This document shows positions 41,298-49,285 of a stretch of DNA of 64,000 bases, in pieces. The notes under the pieces are model-generated. The model did no database searches. It worked only from the letters and a program-made list of their open reading frames with translations, and was not told the origin of the DNA. The position numbers and the translations under genes were made by a program. The stretch is taken from positions 77,825,249 through 77,889,248 of the forward strand of contig OZ038423.1 of assembly GCA_964036155.1 (NCBI GenBank), written 5' to 3'. The stretch comes from Diploscapter coronatus. Lineage: Eukaryota; Nematoda; Chromadorea; Rhabditida; Rhabditidae. The stretch's first letter is position 1. Each line of letters opens with the position of its first letter.

Positions 41298-41378
41298 ACC
41301 GATAACTTGAGACGAGAGAAAAGGGGCGTCTTTCTTGCTTTCTTCCCCCTCCTGTGAGTCTCGGAATGTGCGAGAGAC
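41298..41378 (+). repeat. 3'-flank element, right-facing arm of an inverted pair
   Basis: Begins GACCGATAACTTGAGACGAG and ends near GTGAGTCTCGG. The same element follows copies B (about 46937) and C (about 49188). An inverted copy lies at 41583-41645. Together the two arms form an imperfect inverted repeat with a spacer of about 200 nt. Confidence 0.7.
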
Positions 41379-41582
41379 GAGCATTTGTTCATTAGACGAT
41401 TTATTTATTTTCTTTTCGTTTTTAAGGGTAATTATAGGTAGTTAGTTCATTTTATCAATATCTATAGAGGAAAATAATTAGCAAGTGCTTGTTGTGGAAA
41501 TCCCGTTAATTTCAATGAACGAACAAACAACTGAATAAAGTAAAAAGAATCAGCAAATGAAAAATGTCGTCAGTGCGCATCC

Positions 41583-41645
41583 GAGGCTCACAGGAAGGGG
41601 GAGAAAGAAACTCCTTTTATCTCGTCTCAAGTTATCGGTCATTGA
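41583..41645 (-). repeat. 3'-flank element, inverted arm
   Basis: The reverse complement reads AATGACCGATAACTTGAGAC then a GAGATAAAAGGAG stretch and ends CTGTGAGCCTC, matching the downstream flank of copy A. It lies downstream of minus-strand gene D, so it is best read as that gene's own copy of the flank, marking an inverted duplication. Confidence 0.65.
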
Positions 41646-41913
41646 CAATAAAATATGTTTAAACAAGGCAGTATAACCGAACGTGTTGTTTCCAGAGGGA
41701 TGAAGCTATTTTAATCGGGTTTACTACAATTCTCTCATTATGGATCGGCTCTGCAGAAAGGCGTAAACATCTTTATTCAATCTTGAAAGCATTCTTCAAA
41801 AAACCCACTTCAATATTCAAGAAAAAGAATCGTCTAAATATTTCATACATACTCGTATAATTGATATTTTTTTAGAAAATACTACATAAAATGAAAAGAA
41901 AACGATATGATAT

Positions 41914-42044
41914 CTTACACTATACGCCGCCGGAACACCGACACTGCCTGCAAAGATACCGGTTTTTTTTATTTCTCTCCTTTATCTACACTCCCTCACT
42001 CTAAAATCCGGTGTCGGTGTTTCGGCAGTATATAATATAGTAAG
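41914..42044. repeat. Short element with long terminal inverted repeats (131 bp)
   Basis: The left arm contains GCCGGAACACCGACACTG and the right arm, reverse-complemented, GCCGAAACACCGACACCG; both arms extend outward to CTTAC. The loop is pyrimidine-rich and contains, on the minus strand, the only AATAAA seen downstream of gene D. No clear target-site duplication was found. It could be a small MITE or a 3'-UTR hairpin. Confidence 0.6.
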
Positions 42045-42100
42045 TCAAGCGATATCAATAATGATGAAATTCAAAATAAATTTAACAAGAAACAACCAAT

Positions 42101-42881
42101 TTATTTTCCATTGTAGTTGTATCTATACGCATAGCCTGGATAATTATACGAGTTGGTGTTGTACGAATAACCGTAATAGGGAGTATACGAATAAGTGGGC
42201 GTATACTGATAATTCCTTCCAAATAGTCCTTGAAAGAGATAATCAGTCATTATTTTATTTTGGGAAGTAAATACCTGACAATAGTCCGAGAATTCCTCCT
42301 GGCCTGTATGAATTGTATCCAGTATTGTAGTAATAGTTGTTCGTATAAAGTTGTGATCCCCCTCCTAGATCAACTCATTTTAACTTTAATTTATTAATTA
42401 TTACCTCCTGAAGACTCGTAAGTACTCGGATCAGGCACGTTGGTATCTGAAAATGACATTTTTGGAGAATCGAAAAGATACTCTTCCTTATCCCCGAATT
42501 GAACCCTTCATATGCACTCTACACGTGTATGATTCGCGAGCGCGACGCATCGAGACTGGAAGAAATAAGAAGAAGAGGATGAATGCAGAAAAGCGCATCA
42601 TGCACATAGTTAAGACTCGCGGATACTTCTTCCCTCGTTCTTTGCAAGAGCTCATCTCGGAGACAATGGAGAGTACAGGTATATTGAATTTTTGAATGAA
42701 AACATAGTCAATACTGACCTATTCCAACATATCCCGGACCATACTCTTTTCCTGCTGAATGACCTAAAAATTAATTTTTCAATTCAAAAATATTTGTAAA
42801 GATTATTAAATTTCTCGAAAATAACTTACCGACGGCAATAAGAAAGATCAAAGCAGCAGTGAACTGGCGCAGATGCATCAT
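42101..42881 (-). CDS. Peptide gene D: secreted Gly/Tyr/Asn-rich peptide precursor ending NGK
   Basis: Five exons in coding order: 42881-42830, 42763-42719, 42446-42405, 42364-42275, 42228-42101; phases agree, 118 aa. Signal peptide MMHLRQFTAALIFLIAV. The mature part carries GHSAGKEYGPGY, a short acidic stretch (DPSTYESSGGG), a Tyr/Asn-rich stretch, the hinge GGILGLLSGLFG, then a Tyr-rich tail ending NYNGK-stop. The hinge, the exon break within it and the Tyr-rich tail mark it as a paralogue of A, C and E, though the signal peptide differs. The C-terminal Gly-Lys could be trimmed and amidated. It is convergent with gene A. No named family recognised. Confidence 0.75.
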
Positions 42882-42921
42882 TACGCTGTGAAGCGTGCAG
42901 TTTCGGATATAGTCATCCTCC

Positions 42922-42929
42922 CTTTTATA
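42922..42929 (-). promoter_or_regulatory. TATA box of peptide gene D
   Basis: TATAAAAG on the minus strand about 40 nt upstream of the start codon, implying a very short 5' UTR. Confidence 0.65.
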
Positions 42930-43373
42930 GCTGACGATGAGAATGACTTTCAGTCCTATATTGGCCAAATCCACTGTCGGTCTTCATTTTCCCCTTTCAG
43001 TGCAAATTTCCTCCTAATTTTTTTATCAATTTTTCTACAATTCAGTTTCTGCTTCGTCCAACAACATTCTATCATGTACTGACTCGATTCGAGTCTTGAT
43101 CAAAGTATCTGGTAAAATAAATGATGTAAGTTCACTATTTGGCGAGTTTACAAACACTATTCTTGAGAATTTTATCCGCAAATAGCATAAAACGAAAGAT
43201 GAAATTTCTAAAGAGGGGTGTTGGAAATTTTCAACGTTTTATTCCATGGAAATCAGACCTATGGAGAACTTTTGTCAGACGAAAAGGAACTATAGAGGGT
43301 AGGTCGCATGAGTGAGATAGTTTGTCTGATACCGTTAGTATGCTATTTCACTATTTAATGGATATTTTCAAAC

Positions 43374-43379
43374 TTTATT
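43374..43379 (-). terminator. Poly(A) signal of peptide gene E
   Basis: AATAAA on the minus strand about 58 nt past the stop codon. Confidence 0.6.
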
Positions 43380-43436
43380 GTAAAAATTTGCTTACAAATA
43401 TCACCAAACAATGAAATTGGAATTTGTTAAAATTTT

Positions 43437-44612
43437 TCAACGTCGTTTTCCATAGTAATTGTAATTGTAGCCTGAATAGCCGTAAGGATACGAAGAATAG
43501 CTATAGTAAGGAGTAGAATATTGATAATATTGAGATGGATATTGATACTGGTAGCTTTGGCCAAACAGTCCTGTAAATCTTCCCAAATTAAAAAAATATT
43601 TGAAAAGTACCTGGAAACAAAAGTCCTAGCAGACCGCCTCCACTGCTTCCTCCATAATAACTACTGCTGCTCGAATGATCGCCCCCTCCTCCATAACTAT
43701 GGACTAAAATATTCCAAATTATTTTCTAAACAAATTAATGATCTGCTTTTCTTTATTTGAAAACTCGATTTTTACCGTAAAATCTAAAAATAGAGGTCTG
43801 TGAATTTGTATCTTTCAGCCTCCTAATTTCTGAGACTAATTTGAACGTTTCAAACTGTCATAACTACTCATCATATCAAATGCTATCTGAGATCTGAATT
43901 GGGTAATGGACATTTTTGAAATTTCGGGAGGTGAACTCCAACCATAGTGAGACTTCCAATTTAGGGGACTTCTATCTTAGATTTTACGGAATTTGTTGTT
44001 TTATTTTGGTTTAGTGTCAGAAACTTACATCCACCAAAATGACTATATCCACCGCCTCCGCGACTTCTCCCACCGTACGAATATCCTAGGTGATCAAATT
44101 CAAAAATATCCAAACTTGCCAAAACTACCTCCTCTCCCTCCCCCTCCTCGACCACCTCGTGAAATCTAAATTATGGTTTTAAAAGCTATAAATTAGAAAA
44201 TAGAAAAAAAATCTCATCTCTTCCACCGCCTCGACCTCTGCCGCCGCCTCCTCGGGCAGTGGCTGAAATTATATTGATTATATTGAACTACGAAAGTTGA
44301 AGGATTGAAGATAAAAATTAAATCAAGAATTTTAACAGAGCCCGTATTCACGCAAACGCATCGCGGGGGCTCCCAATTGCCTTCCGATGCGTTTATGAAT
44401 ACGGACACAGGAATATCCACTATACCAAAAACTTTTTTCAACTAAACTTGGAATAAAAAAGATCATTTGAATTATTTTCGGATACAACTGGAACGTTTTT
44501 CTGGGTCATAATGATTTTAGCAATAATATTCTAAAAACAGGCAATAACCAAATAAAAACTAACCTAATGCGGTAAGAGTTGCAAGGATTGCAAGAAAAAT
44601 ACCGATGCGCAT
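43437..44612 (-). CDS. Peptide gene E: secreted Gly/Arg- and Tyr-rich peptide precursor ending GKRR
   Basis: Six exons in coding order: 44612-44564, 44262-44227, 44155-44129, 44085-44029, 43703-43611, 43570-43437; 131 aa. Signal peptide MRIGIFLAILATLTALA. The mature chain begins with RGG-type repeats (ARGGGGRGRG), then a Gly/His/Ser part, the hinge GGGLLGLLFPGLFG, then a Gln/Tyr-rich tail ending NYNYYGKRR-stop. The hinge, the exon phase and the tail end are shared with A and C. The acceptor of the third exon is uncertain: the good TTTAG site at 44167 puts the exon out of frame, so a weaker ACGAG acceptor was used, which preserves frame. The Arg/Gly start makes the peptide strongly basic, as in antimicrobial peptides; that function is an inference. 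Confidence 0.7.
44342..44404. repeat. 63-bp near-perfect palindrome in intron 1 of gene E
   Basis: Left arm CCGTATTCACGCAAACGC plus ATCG; right arm, reverse-complemented, CCGTATTCATAAACGCATCG. The loop is about 20 nt. Probably a hairpin-forming remnant of a mobile element. Confidence 0.6.
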
Positions 44613-44695
44613 TGCGTAAGTTTCCCAATTTCTCGGTTTGAACTCTGCGAATTTCGGTGTCCTATCTTTTCCTTGCTAGAACTTTACCGGCCAGC

Positions 44696-44706
44696 CTATT
44701 ATATAT
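44696..44706 (-). promoter_or_regulatory. TATA-like box of peptide gene E
   Basis: TATATAATAG on the minus strand about 85-95 nt upstream of the start codon. Confidence 0.5.
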
Positions 44707-45189
44707 CGATTCGATCTTTTCGTGAAGATCGACCTCCTTCTATTTCTGTTCTTCTAGTCTTCCATTCTCATTTCGAATTACCCCGCGAAACAACATTTTA
44801 TCACACGTGCCACATTATTTTTACGTTTGTTAAATTCAGATCCAATTGTTCTTTAGAAAACAACTTGCAGGAATATTCTTTTTTCCTGGAATTTAAAATT
44901 AGATTTGAAATCAATTGATTAACAAATTTATTTCCTGTTTAAAATCAATTTATTGATCAACAAGATGCTAGAAAGAATGTTTCACAAGAAAAATATCATC
45001 ACATCCGCCTACAGACAAGTAATCTACACGAGAGTTTGGCGAATTTACACACAATCGAATAAAATGCTTCTACCATCAGTTGCAAACGTGAAAAGATCGA
45101 ATTTGTCAAATAAGAAATGGGGAAGATTCGCGGATTTGGCAAAATCACCTCTTTGAATTATCATTAGAGATCGCAAATTCCTCCCTCTT
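44707..45189. other. Intergenic region between divergent genes E and B
   Basis: AT-rich; no coding sequence, promoter or repeat recognised apart from the E promoter at its left edge. Confidence 0.4.
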
Positions 45190-45766
45190 TCATTTTTCGC
45201 TTTTGTTTGAAAAATGGCCATTTGAAGTCTCAAAAATGGGAAGAAAATTCCCTTCAAAGTGTATGGGCACGAAAAGGCATCGTCAGAATCGCTGAACCAT
45301 TAATAGAAATGGCTGTTCGCAAGAAAATCTTGTCAAGAAGTGCGCGTCCGCTCACTCTCACGAGGATTTTATGAACCGGGAACGTGTTCATTTCGCTGAT
45401 CAATCTGAGTCAATTCTTTCGGTTTAGAATAACTTTTATTTTATTTTTCTTCGAGAATACTTTTAGTTGCATCAAATTTGATCATTTGGAGAAATTGCTA
45501 AAAATGATGATTTTTGCAGCTATTTGCGGTCCCTATTAATAACATCCATTGATGAATACAGTATTCTAAGCGATATCTGAAAATCCAATTTAAAAGAATG
45601 AAGTGGTTCTTTATCAATCGAAGATCACGTCAATTCCAGACTAAATTGTTTTCAATTAAATAGCAGACAAATGACGATAGTTGCTTGAAATTCTCGAAGT
45701 CTGCTGCACGTTTTTTCCCAGGAAATGGAGAATTTTTGCATTTTATAAATAAATCGGATGACTTTG

Positions 45767-46000
45767 TCACTACGTGAATTCGTCACCTTTTCATGGTATA
45801 AATAACGAACGAGAAAAGAAAACAACAAAAAAAATAGTGCGCGAAATGACGAGACGCAGATCTTTCTTTTTAGCAAGGGAACAACCGTAACCGTCGCTAT
45901 ATCAATAGGCCAATTGCTGATTTATGATGAATGCTATGACGAATTTTATCTTTCGCTGAGATACAGAGAAAAAAGGGGAGTCGTGTAGCGTTTGTGTTTG
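45767..46000. mobile_element. 234-bp insertion upstream of gene B (possible non-autonomous element)
   Basis: Absent at the matching places in copies A and C, where the flanks are contiguous. TTTG occurs at both edges (45763-45766 and 45997-46000), compatible with a 4-bp target duplication. The ends are only weakly inverted (CACTACGTGA versus CGCTACACGA). It begins about 110 nt upstream of the TATA box. Confidence 0.5.
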
Positions 46001-46108
46001 TGAAATGCGAAAAAAATGGACCAGATTGAGCGAATTCGGCTTCTCGGACAGGGGGCTACGCGTGTAGAGAATCAATGGGGGAATGAAAGTGTAGCTAAAA
46101 TTAACTGA

Positions 46109-46115
46109 TATAAAA
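46109..46115 (+). promoter_or_regulatory. TATA box of peptide gene B
   Basis: TATAAAA 98 nt upstream of the start codon, aligned with copies A and C. Confidence 0.6.
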
Positions 46116-46212
46116 TGTGGAAAGATGGGAAGAATGAAGACAATTCAGCAAAGTGATACTGATCGATCATTTTTCGCTGCTGCTAAATTGTGCCCAGAGT
46201 AGTCTACACGAA

Positions 46213-46711
46213 ATGCAACTAACTGTGCTCATCGCTGCTACGGTTTCCGTTCTCGTTGCATTCGGTAGGTAGAATGAAGTAATTAATATTTTGAATTCGG
46301 AGAAAATCTGATAAGGTTGACATTAGTTATTTTGAATAAATTCCAGAAAACATATCGCTAATGAATAGGAGTTATGTGAAACCTTGTCTAAACTATTGAG
46401 AACTAGTTGCTTGTTTTCCTTTTCATTTTTAAATTAATATCTCATTTCTTGAAATTTGAAGAGTATGATAGGAACGTATTTCAGTATCTGCCCACGGCCA
46501 TTATCATTATCATGATTCTCATTCTCACGAGCATTATTATCACCACCATCACGATTATCACCCATACCATTCGTGTAAGATTTTTACTAATTTTAGTCAT
46601 TGAAAACTGATTTGTTGGCATTACGACGATTGCCCTTTAATTTCAGCGAACTACTTCGGTTCAGGACCGTTTGGAGGCGGCTATTCACCTTATTACGGAA
46701 AAAGAAGATAA
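46213..46711 (+). CDS. Peptide gene B: short secreted His-rich peptide precursor ending GKRR
   Basis: Three exons: 46213-46264, 46485-46574, 46647-46711; 68 aa. The signal peptide is nearly identical to A and C (MQLTVLIAATVSVLVAF). The mature part is dominated by His and Tyr (HGHYHYHDSHSHEHYYHHHH), then NYFGSGPFGGGYSPYYGKRR-stop. Compared with A and C, intron 2 is gone (exons 2 and 3 are joined) and the start of exon 4 is fused to the end of exon 6, removing the Ser run, hydrophobic hinge and Tyr tail while keeping the GKRR end. The frame is intact throughout, so the gene is probably functional. His-rich secreted peptides often bind zinc or copper or act as antimicrobials (histatin-like); either role is inference. 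Confidence 0.8.
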
Positions 46712-46849
46712 TTTGTGATAAGCCATTGTTAGATAGGAAATAATTAATCTACACTTTCTGACTAAAATGTTCAATCTGTGAGATTGCATGACTTTCAACT
46801 ATTCTGCCATTTCTAAATGACAATGCTATTTATTTGATCGTCTTCGGGT

Positions 46850-46855
46850 AATAAA
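46850..46855 (+). terminator. Poly(A) signal of peptide gene B
   Basis: AATAAA, aligned with the signals of copies A and C. Confidence 0.6.
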
Positions 46856-47851
46856 CATGTTTATAAAACTCATTGGCCATGATTAGAGTCTGACAAAATC
46901 ATAATTTCGTTCTAGCAAAGAAGGGATATTGTAAATGATTGATAACTTGAGACGAGATAAAAGGAGCGTCCTTCTTTTCTTGCCTTTTGGGATCTTTTCT
47001 CTGCACTCTCTTTCATTTTAGCATTGGCTTCTTTTATATTTTCACGGATTATCAGGATCTCAGTCGCGGGTACTAGGATTTTTCTGATTTTTTCACTGAA
47101 GACAAACAATTGACCAACTAATCAAAATATGAAATAAAAACACATGTACCTCTCGAAATATGCCTAGGGTGATCCAATTTAGTAAAGACAAAAAAATAGT
47201 CATTTGAAATCTCAAAAATGGAAAGAAAATTCCCTTCAAAGTGTATGGGCACGAAAAGGCATCGTCAGAATCGATAAACCATTCATAGAAATGGCTGTTC
47301 GCAAGAAAATCTTGTCAAGAAGTGCGCGTCCGCTCACTCTCACGAGGATTTTATGAACCGGGAACGTGTTCATTTCGCTGATCAATCTGAGTCAATTCTT
47401 TCGGTTTAGAATGACTTTTATTTTATTTTTCTTCGAGAATACTTTTAGTTGCATCAAATTTGATCATTTGGAGAAATTGCTAAAAATGATGATTTTTGCA
47501 GCTATTTGCGGTCCCTATTAATAACATCCATTGATGAATACAGTATTCTAAGCGATATCTGAAAATTCAATTTAGAAGAATGAAGTGGTTCTTTATCAAT
47601 CGAAGATCACGTCAATTCCAGACTAAATTGTTTTCGATTAAATAGCAGAAAAATGACGATAATTGTTTGAAATATTAGAAGTCTGCTGCGTTTTTCCCCT
47701 GGAAATGAAGAATTTTTGCATTTTATAAATAAATCGAACGAATTTGTGAAATGCGAAAAATAGGCCAATTGAGCGAATTCAGTCTCTCAGACAGGAAGGC
47801 TACATGTGCAAAGAATGAGTGGGAAAATAAAACGCGGTTAAGGTTAGCTGA

Positions 47852-47858
47852 TATAAAG
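47852..47858 (+). promoter_or_regulatory. TATA box of peptide gene C
   Basis: TATAAAG about 100 nt upstream of the start codon, aligned with copies A and B. Confidence 0.6.
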
Positions 47859-47957
47859 AATGGAAGTGGAAAGAATGGAGACTTCATTCGGCAAAGTGAT
47901 CGACTGATCGCCCATTCCTCGCTGCTGCTAAATTATACCCAGAGTAGTCTACAAGAA

Positions 47958-48960
47958 ATGCAACTAACTGTGCTCATCGCTGCTACGGTTTCCGTTTTCG
48001 TTGCATTCGGTAGGTAAAATAAAATAATTGGTTTTTGAATTCGGAGAAAATCTGATAAGGTTGACATTAGTTATTTTGAATAAATCCCAGAAAACATCGT
48101 TAATGAATAAGAATTATGTGAAACCTTGTCTAAACTATTGAGAACTAGTTGCTTGTTTTCCTTTTCATTTTTAAATTAATATCACATTTCTTGAAATTTG
48201 AAGAGCATGATAGGAACGTATTTCAGTTTCTGCCCACGGCCACGGCGGAGGTCATTCCGGAGGCGGTCATCATTCCGGGGGACATAGCTACTCGGGTGGG
48301 CATCATCACAGCCATCATGGTTAGAATGCTTCAATGTTTCATCATTTAGAATAGCTGCAGATGTCATAGCTATACTTCGTTAAATTTAATGTTCTATCTT
48401 TTTTTACAAATAAATGCTAAATTTTCATGTCTTATTTATTTAGGCGGCGGTTTTCACCACTCTTATTCGCGTAAGATTTTTAATGATTTTAGTTATTGAA
48501 AATTTATTTATTGACATTATGGCAATTGCTCTTTAATTTTAGCGAGCTACTTCGGTACGGGTAGTAGCAGTTCATATAGTTCCAGCTCTGGCAGTAGTGG
48601 TGGAGGCCTTTTGTCTTGGCTGTTCCCAGGTATTTTTCCGGTCATGATAAGTTATGAATTGAATATCTAGGATTGTTCGGAAACAGCTATTCCTCGTACG
48701 GAAACTATTATTCGCCATATAATTACGGGTAAGTTTTTAGACGAGTACACTTGATCATAAGTGAATTTAGAACCTACTCGTACTCATACCCATACAGTAC
48801 CTACAGCTACTCGACACCATATTATGGAAACAGCTATTACTCAAACTCCTATTATCCAAGCTCTTCCTATTCTTCTTCTTATCGTTATCCCTACTATCAA
48901 AATTATCAATATCCCTACAGCTACAACACTTACTCATCTTATTACGGAAAGAGGAGATAA
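47958..48960 (+). CDS. Peptide gene C: secreted Gly/His/Ser/Tyr-rich peptide precursor ending GKRR
   Basis: Six exons: 47958-48009, 48227-48319, 48444-48470, 48543-48629, 48671-48728, 48771-48960; 168 aa. Same plan as gene A: signal peptide MQLTVLIAATVSVFVAF, a His/Gly region (HGHGGGHSGGGHHSGGHSYS), a Ser-rich exon lacking the AGT expansion of A, the hinge GGGLLSWLFPGLFG, and a Tyr-rich tail almost identical to A ending SSYYGKRR-stop. Exons 5 and 6 differ from A by only a few changes, including one extra Ser codon. Intron 2 lacks the MITE seen in A. All conserved splice sites are intact, so it is probably functional. Confidence 0.8.
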
Positions 48961-49099
48961 TTGTTGAAAAGTCATTGTTAGATAGGAAAAAATTAATCTA
49001 CACTTTCTGATTAAAAATGCAAAATTTCTGAGATTGCATGACTTTCAACTATTCTGCCATTTCCAAATGACAATGTTATTTATTTGATCGTCTTCGGAT

Positions 49100-49105
49100 A
49101 ATAAA
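49100..49105 (+). terminator. Poly(A) signal of peptide gene C
   Basis: AATAAA 140 nt past the stop codon, conserved with copies A and B. Confidence 0.6.
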
Positions 49106-49285
49106 AACGTTTGATAAAACTTATTGATCACGATTAGAGTCTGACAAAATCGCAACTTCGTGCTAGCAAAGAAGGGATATTGTAAATGACCGATAACTTG
49201 AGACGAGAGAAAAGGGGCGTCTTTCTTGCTTTCTTCCCCCTCCTGTGAGTCTCGGAATGTGCGAGAGACGAGCATTTGTTCATTT

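Larger units (their letters stand above)
39390..41395 (+). repeat. Duplicated unit, copy A
   Basis: Shares long near-identical stretches with the units at 45.5 and 47.5 kb: the upstream region, signal-peptide exon, intron 1, coding exons (strongest with copy C) and about 300 nt of 3' flank ending with GAGTCTCGGAATGTGCG. Includes gene A and a MITE inserted in intron 2. Confidence 0.85.
45190..47000 (+). repeat. Duplicated unit, copy B
   Basis: Its far-upstream part (from about 45216, including GTATGGGCACGAAAAGGCATC) matches copy C but not A, so B and C shared the longer unit. It includes gene B and a 234-bp insertion near the promoter. Confidence 0.8.
47190..49285 (+). repeat. Duplicated unit, copy C
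   Basis: Head-to-tail duplicate of unit B in its upstream part and of unit A in its coding exons and 3' flank. The 3' flank (GATAACTTGAGACGAGAGAA to GAGACGAGCATTTG) is essentially identical to copy A, suggesting recent duplication or gene conversion. Confidence 0.8.

Noticed and set aside
47751..47957. Upstream in-frame extension of the signal peptide of gene C (similarly 39661-39852 in A)
   Set aside because: It would read through the TATA box, is not open in copy B, and would bury the signal peptide.
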